From contig BDIU01000555.1 of NCBI GenBank assembly GCA_002118135.1, positions 1 to 64,000 on the forward strand: a DNA stretch of 64,000 bases, read 5' to 3'. Position 1 is the first letter of the stretch, and every line of letters starts with the position of its first letter. This document shows positions 22,301 to 32,460 of this stretch, one piece after another. Both the position numbers and the translations under genes were made by a program. The notes beneath the pieces are model-generated. The model searched no databases. It saw nothing but the letters and a program-made list of their open reading frames with translations, and was not told the origin of the DNA. The stretch comes from Trebouxia sp. TZW2008. Its lineage: Eukaryota > Chlorophyta > Trebouxiophyceae > Trebouxiales > Trebouxiaceae.

Positions 22301-25300
22301 GCATCTTCAAAGTCTTGACCCGACTTCTGCTCATCTGCCTGTTGTGACTTGCAGGTAGCTTGGCCACAGCAGTAAGTGCAGCAGCCACCCTCAGAGTGCC
22401 TCAGAGATGCATTGCAAACAGCCTGGCTCTGCTGGCAAGCAAGCCACAGCCGCCGCATCCATACACTCCTGTTGTGCTGGTGCTCAGGGGTGACCAGCGG
22501 GCAGACATGCGCAAGGCAAAGTCACTTCCCTTCCAGAGTCGTGCTCGCTCCCTCCCCACCTGTCGGCACCACTGCCGCCTAGGGTTTGTGCCTGCAAGGT
22601 GGCTTGCGGCTGTGCATGCACCTGTACTTTTATGGCCTGTGCATGCATTCATGCACAAGCCAAAGACCCTGTTCACTATTATGCTCAGCAGCAGACTGAG
22701 TTGCTTCTGTACTTGGTATGCATTCTGCACTGTTTGCTGAGCTGCAACATATAGCATGAGGACCTGCCTGCAGCATCACAGCGCAAGCCATATGCTTCTG
22801 GCAGTGTGTGAGCAATGCTATAGTGGGCAATCTTTGTTCAGGGCAGATTCAGCGCAGCTCATGCTGTCAGCAAAACATGACTGTGATCATGACATGGGTT
22901 GTGCAGGTTGCTGACCACATTGGCTGCAGCCGTCGTGCGTTGAAGGCTGCCACACCAGAGCAATGCCTCTCCATCTTTGGCTATCCTCCAGGTATGCTAC
23001 TGGCTGTGACCGTACTTTGTCATACATTTATGTAGCCTCCCTGGCTCCTTGTGTTACTGTGAGCGCGTAGTCCTTACAGGTCTCATTATGTCAAGAGATT
23101 TACTGCAGTGTGCACATACCAATGTCTATGTTGGTGTTAATGACTGTAACAGCCACACACAAACGGCAACACATTCACTACACAAACAAGCAGTATGTGA
23201 TTGCTTTCAATCAATCCTTGTCAAGCCTAGCACTGCATACCAAATGCGTGCGCATCTCTCGAGGGCGTTGAGGCTTACATTGTCTCTTACATCGGCAAAT
23301 GCAGGCATCTTGCCTCCTTGTGGCCATGCCTGCCAGGCCCTGGTGCTGATAGATCAAGGCATACAGCACAGCGCCCAGCAGCAGAAGCCCCCCCACAGCC
23401 CTCAGCAGGCATGCACATTCAAGCGCACTGCCCCTGCACAGCCAGAATCAACAGCAGACCTTCAGTCCCACACAGCTGTACAGCTCCCCATAGCATCACA
23501 AGCTCAGCCCTTAGCAGCAGCAGGCCCACAGTTGCAGGCAGCTGCACAGCACACTGACCCATCACAAGCAGCACCGCATGTAAGTAGTGACCCTGACAGG
23601 TCATACACGTCACATGCGCAGGCAGCAGTCCAGTCACAGCAGGCTCCAGAGACTGGTCTTGCAAGCTGTGATGCAGAGTCAAACATGGCAGAGAGCTTAA
23701 AACAGCAGACAGGTGTGGCGCAGTCTGAGCCGGCTGCACAGCTCACCATATCATCACAAGCGGTACCGCCTGACATCTATGACCTGGACAAGGCCCTACC
23801 CTCACAGGGGCTGGCAGCGTCTCGACCATGGCAGCTTTTACAGACTAGTCAGGCAAGTGATGCAGTGGCAGACATGCCAGACAGCTCTGCAGAATCCTCA
23901 CAGCAAGCTTGTTCTGCTCAGCCTGAAACAGCCTCAAGAGATGGACTGTTGTATTGTGGAGCGGGTTTGCCATATGCTTACCTGGCAGTGACATTTGATG
24001 AGCTGTTGCTGCTCAGTCAAGGACGTTTGCTGCACATCACTCAGCATGTTGGCTCCACAGCAGGTGACAACAGCTGCAATTTTTGTGCTGCGTGCTGGCA
24101 GGCTTGATTGCCCTTCAGGTTGCGTAGCACACAGCATTGCCGTAGCTGGCTCTCTAAACCAGCGTCAACAATGAGTGCATCTTTCTTCGTGTACAAATTA
24201 TGTCTGCATTGTCAGCAGGGCACTGCTGCATACATTCTGTCAAGCAGCAGGCTTGAAGTTGTCCCAACTTCTTTGCTCCTGGGCTGTAGATCAAGCAGCT
24301 GTCAGCAGCAATGGTCAGCAGCAAGGTGCAAGCAGCAGCAGCCATGAAAGGCAGCCCTCTGAGCCAGCAGAAACTCTTAGCCCAGCCCCTTGCAAGTTCT
24401 TGCTGGACTCCATGTGCGGCCGCCTCTGCAGGTGGCTCAGGTGATGCACTGCTTTGCTGCGTAAGTGTCAGCTGCACCTTCTCCATGATTGCATTCCTTG
24501 AGTTGATACAAGCCACTTGCCAGCTTACAAGCATGTCTGACCTGAGTAGTGTTGCTTGCCTGCTGCTATTGTTGCAAGTGCTGGCCAGTCATGCAGGTGG
24601 CTCAAGTCATGCTTTGCTTGGCTGCACATAGCTCTCATCACATGTGTTTCCACGAGTTCCATCAAAAGTGAACTGATACAAGTCACTCACCAGCCGGCTG
24701 TGGCACTGAGATTCATGCCTGATCTGAGTATTGTTGCTTGAGTGCCGTAGTAGTTGTTGCAATTACTGGCCAGTAAGTCAAGTGCCCAAAAAGGGTGTGC
24801 ATCCGTTTGCACTTGCAGGCGTGCATCTTTGCATTGATACTTGCAGACATGATTGTGAAAGGAAATCAGAGGCATGATTGGCCAAATAACTCTTGGCTGT
24901 GCAGCAAAGAGCAATTGCATCATCTTTGTGTTGTGACACTCATGCGAAAGACTATTTTGGTGCAGGTGTGTTGGCATTGACACCCAACTGATAGAAGCTA
25001 GTGTTCCGCGCAGCATTGTGGCGCAAATGAGCAATAACGCCAGCAAAGACGGGCGTATCTTTCTCACCAGAGACCACAAGCTTGCAGAGCAACACAGCGC
25101 AAGTGCAGTGTACCTGCTAGCAGGAGACAATGCCAAGGAACAGTTCCGTGACATACAAACACGCTTCGGCATCAGGTATGCTGTTGCTTGATTTCATTTC
25201 ATTCTACAGTTTTGTCTGCACAACAGGTGTGCATGCATATGTATGCTGTGAACATGATTGTTGCATCAAATGATGACTATGCAGGCAATCAGCATGTGCA

Positions 25301-25723
25301 AAGAGCTTGAGCTGCAGAGTCTGGTTCTCTTAAGGTCAAATGACGTGTTTTTAACTTCCGTAATGAAGCTGCAAATGGTTGAATGCTGCTATGATTTGTG
25401 ATCTTGATCAAGCTTGTTTGTCACTGCAGTTTTGGGAGTCTGCCAACTCAGTAACCGTCTGTGATCGTGTCTGCAGAGCTGACAAGAAGAAGATGTTGTC
25501 CCGCTGCTCCCAGTGCAATTCTTCCCGCATACAGAAAGTGGAACCTGCAGCCATCAAGCATGTAGTTGAGCCAAAGGTGTTTCAGTATGTCAGCAAGTTC
25601 TGGCAGTGTCAGGGTTGTGACAAGGTGTTCTGGGTTGGACCAAAATCAGATGCGGCAATTCAGAACATTCTCAGCGTTATGCATGAGGATGCGTACACAG
25701 ACTTGTCAATCCCAACAGCTTGA
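16308..25723 (+). CDS. MUT-7/EXD3-type 3'-5' exonuclease fused to a YbaK-like domain and a Mut7-C RNase domain
   Basis: Likely exons: 16308-16448, 16530-16730, (16807-16862), 16928-17056, 17398-17586, 17757-17867, 18172-18377, 18656-18752, 19397-19639, 20774-20863, 21454-about 22065, 22355-about 22517, 22907-22991, 23305-24063, 24251-24440, 24966-25175 and 25477-25723. The N-terminal third is helical, as in EXD3/Nibbler. A DEDDy exonuclease follows: Exo I VVGLDVEWKP, Exo II LGCRLSDDVSKL, GLSNMALGVLGKPLNKAMQ, DWERRPLSDKQ and Exo III YAAMDAF. After a Gln/Ser-rich linker comes a YbaK/ProRS-editing-like domain (TLRVPQRCIANSLAL, VVLVLRGDQRADMRK, VADHIGCSRRALKAATPEQC, LPPCGHACQALVLIDQGI, AYLAVTFDELLLLSQGRLLHI) interrupted by about 200 low-complexity residues. 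Mut7-C ends the protein: CKFLLDSMCGRLCRWLR, GRIFLTRDHKLAEQ, SRCSQCNSS and FWQCQGCDKVFWVG, a four-Cys zinc ribbon. MUT-7 relatives trim small-RNA 3' ends; the role here is unknown. Several junctions in the linker and the YbaK part are approximate. Confidence 0.85.
17215..17375 (+). repeat. Tandem repeat in EXD3-like intron 4
   Basis: Four imperfect units with ACA-TTGTG(T/C)-CA-A and ATGTG-GA-A follow each other at about 40-60-base spacing, just upstream of the exon beginning at 17398. Confidence 0.6.
18757..18914. mobile_element. MITE-like element, family A, in an EXD3-like intron
   Basis: Contains the family blocks GCATTGGTCACAAATAAATG, CTTTACATCAAATTGT, GGATGCAGTGCTTGGTTC and CATTGTCCTTACAACAAGA, and ends AAGAGGTTGCTGTA. 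The left end is eroded. Confidence 0.6.
19440..20250 (+). repeat. Tandem duplication of the EXD3 exon carrying the Exo II motif
   Basis: The 3' two-thirds of exon 19397-19639 plus its donor is repeated at about 19690-19877. That copy includes AATGTGCTCAAGCTAGGATG and GACTTGACCACCCCATGGA, but an in-frame TGA follows CATCATTCA. A third remnant (CTGACCACCCCATGGACTAT) lies near 20200-20250. An upstream intron block at 19305-19370 also recurs at 20096-20160, so the duplicated unit is about 790 bases with internal repeats. Confidence 0.8.
19949..20047. mobile_element. MITE-like element, family A, fragment
   Basis: The right half of the family: CCACTGCTGTCAAAGTGCAG, TGATTGGTTCCCAGTTG, CACTGTCCATATGACAA and the end ACAAGAGGTTACTGCA. 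No left end. Confidence 0.45.
20566..20675 (+). repeat. Dispersed repeat B, copy 2
   Basis: Counterpart of 10231-10340. It sits in the EXD3-like intron that follows the duplicated Exo II exon. Confidence 0.65.
20865..21042. mobile_element. MITE-like element, family A, best-preserved copy, at a splice donor
   Basis: It begins TACAGTAACTTCTCTTT and ends AAAGAGAAGTCACTGTA, inverted repeats of 17 bases with one mismatch, 178 bases end to end, with no ORF. The first base follows directly on ATGCAG-G of the exon ending 20863, so the 5' splice site GTACAGT is made from one host base plus the element's TACAGT end. Confidence 0.75.
24425..24740 (+). repeat. Repeated donor edge of the first Mut7-C exon
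   Basis: The exon end GCAGGTGGCTCAGGTGATGC (24427-24446) recurs as GCAGGTGGCTCAAGTCATGC at 24595-24614. The intron sequence after each copy (TTGATACAAGCCACT / CTGATACAAGTCACT, then CTGA-CTGAGTA-TGTTGCTTG) is repeated too, so the unit is about 170 bases. Confidence 0.75.
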
Positions 25724-25990
25724 ACTCACCAGTAGCACAGACAATTGATAGCAGCGCTCAGTTTACCTGTACAGCAGACAACTTGTTATTGCTCTATCAA
25801 CAAATTGCACAGTGCGCCAGTTGAGCTTGAAAAGCCTGGCAGACCCGCCACTTTCAACAGCTTGAGGTTGTCAGCAATATGAACAATTGCTAGCAGCATT
25901 CAATTGATCTGTACAGCAGCCAACTTGTTGCTCCATAATTATCAACAAATTGCACAGGGCGCCATTTGAGCATGAACAGGGCTGGTAGTT
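25711..25990 (+). repeat. Tandem duplication starting at the EXD3-like stop codon
   Basis: The block from CCAACAGCTTGAACTC (which holds the TGA stop) through GCACAGTGCGCCAGTTGAGC is repeated from about 25854 (TCAACAGCTTGAGGTT) to 25972 (GCACAGGGCGCCATTTGAGC). The unit is about 145 bases. Confidence 0.75.
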
Positions 25991-26365
25991 TGTAAGGCAT
26001 ACTTGAGTCAGCTTGCAATTTGCATGCAACTGCAAGTCTCACCCTGCAGAGGCCGACTGTAGTCGTAGCGACAATGCTGTCCATTGCCAATGCAATTTTG
26101 ACCTCTTGACGGCCCCACCCCCTCCAAGTCAGGGGTGAGTGGGGTTCCAGCCTTGTGTATGTCTGAATGTGTGTGCTTGCCGACGTTTCGGGCATCAGCG
26201 TGTGGAGTGTTTGCGAGCGCACAGGCAAAGACGGGAAGAATCCGTTACGTCAGACATATTCTGGTGCACAGAGCAACAACTGGTGTCGGCATCGAGCGGG
26301 GCGCGAGATTTGCGTACATGCATAGTGATCAGGACTGAGCCAACAAAGCAGCAGACGTTGCAGCC
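25724..26365. promoter_or_regulatory. Intergenic region upstream of PPWD1/CYP71
   Basis: The first 270 bases are the duplicated EXD3 3' edge. The remaining about 370 bases should hold the PPWD1 promoter and 5' UTR. A short C-rich tract (GGCCCCACCCCCTCC) is at 26110-26124. No gene seen. Confidence 0.4.
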
Positions 26366-29300
26366 ATGGCAGATGACAGTCTCAAGCGAGGCAGAGAAGG
26401 GAGCGCCGCTGACGAGGTAGGGGTTGAGCTGCCGCCTGGAGGTGTGCCTGTGGACGAAGAAGATGGAGACATAGTCGGGCCAGCACTGCCACCTCAGCTA
26501 AAGAAGCGCAAGGTACTTTCAGATCGTCAGGATATCCTGACTGGGTCAGAATGCGGCGTGCATCGGGGTTTTGGGCTGCTGCAGGTACTTGATCATGAAC
26601 AAGCTTACCTGGCTGCACTGCCAAGCGCGCAGATGTATGAGAAGAGCTTTATGCACAGGGACACTGTAACACAAGTTGCAGTGGCTCAAGATCAAGACTT
26701 CTTGATCACTGGCAGCATAGATGGCCATCTGAAGTTCTGGAAAAAGACTCCAACTGGAATTGAGTTTGCAAAGCATTACAGAGCGCATGTGGGAAGTTTA
26801 GACGGTATGTATCTACACAGACATTGCCTTGTTTGTGAACAATGCTGCAAGTCAAACTTGTGACTGGTGAGTGCAGCAGTCATGTCTTGATGTGATGACT
26901 GCAGGTCTGACACTCAGTCATGATAACTCCTTGCTAGTCAGCTTCTCCCGTGACAAAACAGTCAAGGTATTTGGTGCCTGGCTATGCAGCTTGCTTATGT
27001 TGCTGGGCCGCTCTTTTTTGCACGCATCTGCTTCAATTACTTTGCAATTTGGACTGCTTGCAAGCCTATTGTGCAGCCTGTGACACCTTGTTGACCGCAG
27101 GTGTTTGATGTGATCACATTTGACATGATAGCAATGCTCAGGTTGTCCTTTGTGCCATCATGTGCCGCCTTCATCTTCAAGGTCAGAAAAGAACGCAATG
27201 TTGCGTGCGCAAATAATGCTTACACGCTTCATGCCGCTGTTTGCACACGTTTGTTGCAGTGACACCTGCACTCTTGTTTGTCATGCTGGTGCAGCGCCAC
27301 ATGCGTCACAGCTTTGCATTGCTAAGGCACAGACAACATACTGAGTCAGCTGTCAGCTTGCCAAACAGGCGTCACTACTGTCCCAAATTCATGTACTGTC
27401 GCACCTATGCATGTCGCATAAGCAGCTTCATTCAGGCTTCAGTCCAGATTTGCTAGCTCTTGCCTACAAGCCGTATGACGCTGCCATTCATCATCATCTT
27501 CAGCATTTGGATGCTTGCTAGTGAGCTTGAATGACCCTGCCAAGTGCATGCAGAAGCAATATGTAACACTGGCCCTGTGACTTGCAGAAGGGTCAGGCTC
27601 AGGCCAAGCTAGCAATTGCAGATCAGGACACTCCCAACATCCATGTGTTTGACGCAAGAGGGGGCAGCAACGAACCTGTTGGCACCATACAACCTCACAG
27701 GGCACCTGTCCTGGCCATGCGCTTCAATGCACCCTATGACTCTGTCATCTCACTTGACTCCAAAGGTGTGCTAGTCACAAGCCTGCATGCAACATACTTG
27801 AAGGTTCAGTCTGCGCTGCCACGTCGCATGCTGTAAATCTGCAAGAGCCTGTCAGGTTGCCGACCAATTTGACAAGTATGCAAAACAGGGCACATATGAA
27901 CAGACTATCTGTCATGCCTTAGGCTTCTATGGCATGCTCTGATTTGCCTTTGTACTGCCAGCTTGAATGTGAATTGCTCTGAAAGCTTGTGCAGTATCAA
28001 TGGTGAACGTGTTCAGACAAAGCAATAGTGGTGCAGGTATGATAGAATACTGGACGGGCTCAGACTACACCTTCCCCAAGGCTCAGGTGGCATTCAGCAT
28101 GAAGCTGGATACAGACCTGTTTGCTCTTGCGAAAGCTAAGACCACCAGCAAATCCCTTGAAGTCAGCAAAGATGGCAGCCAATTTGCAGTCTTCTGTGCA
28201 GATAGGTGGGTGATTGTGTTTTTTTTTCCATCATGTGCACCACATCAAAACATGCAATGCTGCACTCACTGATCAAACTGGATGCATGTGTTGTATGCTT
28301 GCTTAGGTACATTTGCACAGCTGTAGAGCACAACATGACACTTTTGCATCATCCATTCTGCCGATGCATACCAGCTATTTTTGCCAGACAGCAAAGAGCA
28401 GCATGCAGAACACATGCTCCATGCACATGTGTTGTGAACAGGTTTGCTCTTCATCACATGTTGACCTGTTCAATGTGCGAGTTCAATCACCCGCTGTTGT
28501 GCAAAATGAGTGAATTTGGTCTTGTTGCGGAGCAGGAGGGTTAGGGTGTTCAGATTCCAGACAGGCAAGCTCAGGAGGACATATGACGAGTCACTAGCAG
28601 CAGCCAGTGAGCTGCAGCGAGGGGAGTCTGAGATGTACAACCTGGAGCCCATTGACTTTGGGCGGCGGCTGGCAGGGGAGAAAGACCTGATAGCTGATCC
28701 TGAAGCGCCTCAGCCCAACGCCATCTTTGATGAGAGCGGCAACTTCATCATATACGCCACACTGCTGGGCATCAAGGTGCTGCGCTAGCTGCTGCTGCAC
28801 CAGACCGTGAGCCTTGTAGGCAATGGCAACAATGAATGCCGTTATCAGCATACGTGATGTCGTGTCTCACTGTACCTCTGTGAACTTCAAACATTGGAGG
28901 AAGACATTGCACATAATAGAGAGTGATAATGTTGTTCAACTCAAAAATCAAACTTAGCATTGATGACAAACTTGTGAGCGCATGTTATCTCTCAGGTTTG
29001 TACACCATTGTAAGTTGCCTGCTGTGATTGTCATTGCCTGACTTCAGTCTGACAATCGCCCCAGCCCCTTGAACATCCTGGGGTGTCCACGCAGATCGTC
29101 AACCTAGTCACAAACCGGGTGTCCCGCATCTTGGGCAAAGTAGAGAACACAGAGCGCTTCCTGCGAGTAGCCCTCTATCAGGGCATCCCCAAACAGGGTA
29201 TCAAGACTCAAAGGCAGCTGGCCACAACAGAGAGCACTCGTGCTGTGACTCGCCAACCCACACTGCTGTGCACTGCCTTCAACAAACAGCGCCTCTACCT

Positions 29301-31146
29301 TTTCACCACTCAAGAGCCTGACGACTCTGAGCAAGCCGCCACCAGCAGGTAAGCCACTTGCTTGCCTTGCATTCCCATTGCCTGCAGCATAATGCATTGA
29401 CGCGCACACTGCAGGCGGACTGTTGCACAGTTGTCAATGGCATGCATCTGAAGCGTCACAGCACTTGTGTCTGCTTGTGAACAGGCTCTGCCAGGATTTC
29501 CGGGTCAAGCAGCAAGGCAGGCCAGGCTATAGCACATCTGGGCCTGCCACTTTATCTGCTTGACACTGCTTTGAGTAGATCTTAGAGGAACGATGCAGAG
29601 ATGTGCTCACTGGCAGTTTGACAACAGAGGTCCGCTAGCCGAGCTTCTTGTTGGGGTTTGACAGTGGGGCCTTAGCAATGGCTGTCATAAACGTTGGCCA
29701 AATGCTGCAGAGATGTGTTCAATGAGAAGCCAACAACAGAGGACATGCTGGCAGCTGGCGGGGCAGGGGTATCAGAGGCCCAGGGGGGTGCCCTGGCAAG
29801 GACAGCTGTCATCCACACCACTCGTGGTGACATACACGTCAAGCTGTTCCCAGACCAGTGCCCCAAGACAGTTGAAAATTGGACCACGCACTCCCGGAAT
29901 GGCTACTATGATGGCGTCATTTTCCACAGAGTCATCAAGGGTTTTATGCTGCAGACTGGCGATCCACTAGGTAGGCCTGTTTTCACAGCCTTGCATTGTT
30001 TCTCCAGCACCTTGTTTGTTGCAAAACCACATCTAACCGGTCAATGTCACCAGGCTAGATTCACTAGCTTATGTGCTAGCCTGTTACACTTGTGTCTTGA
30101 GATTTTGGCAGCAAACATGTTGCATGCATTGAGTTTTGAGGATCTGCATGCAAGTTTGCCTCAGCTTCGTTTTGTTCTGGCTGCTGCTGTGTCTGAAATA
30201 CTCCTGGGTGCTTGTCCTTTACTGAGATGTCCAAATTTGACTGACTTCACGTTGGTCCCCTAACCTCATGGGCTTTTGCTCAGTATGCAGCTGCCCAAGC
30301 AAGTTGCTTGTGAGCAAGAAGTTCCCTCCTGATATGGTCTGTGCTTCAGGGAATGAGATGTTGATATATACATTTTTGCACACATTGACCAATGCAGAAG
30401 TCATGTACAGTGTTTCTTTGCTGTAGTGACACTCGATTTAGCGTCATTCTCAGTGTAACGATGAAAGCGGGAACAAAGCACTGCCTTCTGACAGCATGAA
30501 AACCTCTGAGCAGTGGCAACTCAGTGTAGTAATGAATTTCACAGTAACAAATGCCATCGTAACTTCATCGCTGTAGTGGGAATTGTTGTACAGGGGATGG
30601 CACTGGCGGTACCTCCATCTGGGGCACTGAATTCCAGGATGAGTTTGACCGTAGTTTGCGGCATGACCGCCCCTTCACCCTGAGTATGGCTAATGCTGGC
30701 CCTAACACAAACGGCAGCCAATTCTTCATCACCACTGTGCCCACTCCCTGGTTGGATAACAAGCATACTGTGTATGGCCGGGTAAGATGCTTGGCCCTCA
30801 ACGTGTGTTTTCTTGTTGAGTTTGTTGTGACAGGTTTGTGTTGCTGTTCAAACACTCAGCTACAGTCATGGGAAACATGTCATGACATGCTGCCTTGGTG
30901 CATCTGCAGTCCAGAGTACAACACAAAAGCCCAGAAAGGGTGTTCTTTTTACCGTTCTCATTATGGATCATGCTGACCTGACATATTCATGTATGCCTGG
31001 CTCCTGTTGAGGGAGAATTTTGTCTGCTGCAGGTCACAAAAGGCAATGACGTCGTCATTACAATTGAGAAAGCGAAAACAGATCGCAATGACAAGCCATT
31101 TGAGGACATCAAGATTGTCAACATAGATGTAGAGAAGACAAGTTGA
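26366..31146 (+). CDS. CYP71: WD40-repeat cyclophilin, PPWD1 / CYP71 type
   Basis: This nuclear prolyl isomerase combines WD40 repeats with a C-terminal cyclophilin domain. PPWD1 is a spliceosome-associated protein in animals, and CYP71 acts on chromatin and histone H3 in Arabidopsis. Exons: 26366-26512, 26585-26804, 26905-26966, 27101-27181, 27588-27765, 28037-28205, 28539-28776, 29095-29348, 29711-29970, 30594-30781 and 31033-31146; phases agree. Landmarks are [78 protein letters not shown] and [17 protein letters not shown]. The cyclophilin part runs [58 protein letters not shown] and [13 protein letters not shown]. The catalytic Arg (FHRV) and the Trp of the cyclosporin pocket are present. 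Near the N-terminus is a basic KKRK stretch that may be a nuclear signal. The family is near certain. Confidence 0.94.
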
Positions 31147-32460
31147 GGCGGTTTGTGATGTCAACACTTCGCTGTGATCTCCTTGCCAGAGCAAGCTTTC
31201 GCTCTTCAGTGCATACCGCATCTTCTACAGACCAAATGCAGGCTGATTCATTTTCATTGATTGGGGTGCGCAACAGGCCATAGCCTGCTTGCATGGCTAC
31301 ATTGTTGATAGACAGTTCAGTGATTTCTCTGTTTGCTCGCTTTTGTGCTTTCTTGAGTGACTGTGACGCAGCGTCAAGATTCGGACAATATCAACCAGGA
31401 CCTGGTCGGGTTGTGCGACAGGGTAATCAAGTTAGTCACCAGCATGAATCATATGCGATGCCAACAGTATATGACCTGTCATTACGCATGTGAATTAGTG
31501 TGTGAAGTGCGATCGCAATTGCACCACTAAACTCGTTACAAAGAACAGACACACACCAAAGACTGAAACATGCAGACCAACCCAGATCCTGATCAATCAA
31601 ATCCTGAAGCTGCACAAGATATTGTTTATATGGCATCTAAGTCAGGTGACCTGAAGGCTCAGCACGGTGACTGAGCAAAATTCACACGTCAGTAGACATT
31701 ATACAGAGCTGCGCAGAAGACTGATCAGGAATGAGATGAACACATGCTTCTATCACGAAATGTGCTTCAACAACCTAAATGGTAGGCAAATGTATACAAA
31801 AGGCTAGCAAAAGAATGCAAGCTAAAATAACTTTTGCCACAACAATGGCAAGAATCAACACAGATTGCAGGTAGTGATGACTGTCCCAGCAGCACACCTT
31901 GAATGGTGTCGTATAACCTGAGCAAAGCAAACACTCAGACAACCTGGTAGTAATCACTCCAGATGAAGCAAGCATATGCTTGCTGCCATCGCAGAGCGTA
32001 TGATGGTACAAAGCGTGCTGAAATCGCCAATCATGCAGCCTAACCCCAAAGATGCAGATCAAGCCTCATAGGAGCTGAATATGTACAAACGACATCATCC
32101 CGCGCAAAGTACAGTGTGTCCAAGTCTAACAACATCCTGCAAGAAAGGTCCTGCGTCATGATCTTCTCTACAGGTCAAGCAACAATACAAATCTCAAACT
32201 ACCCAAGTACTATCACAAAGGAAAAAAAGGTCAGACCCTTAGGCCAGCCAGATGTGTACCTTAGCCAGGTATTGAAAACAATGCTTGAGTCCTCAGTTGT
32301 AGTCCTCTGCTGCATGCGCCTTGCGAGGCTGCTTTGCAGGGAGTGCTGTGTTGGGCAGCAGCACTTTTTCTGAAGCTGTACACTTTGCCCAGCATGCAAA
32401 AGGACTCATTGTTCCAATTGCACCGCAGTGCTTTGCTACTTGAGATGTGGCAGCAGCCAA
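31147..32460. other. Convergent intergenic region, PPWD1 to ACR
   Basis: About 1.3 kb without a gene I can support; open frames here are short and without domains. It contains the 3' flanks of both genes. No family A element, tRNA or tandem array noticed. Confidence 0.5.

Noticed and set aside
23049..23304. N-terminal part of a 352-codon plus-strand frame
   Set aside because: The frame runs through an intron; the exon starts at the acceptor before 23305, which joins in phase to the exon ending 22991.
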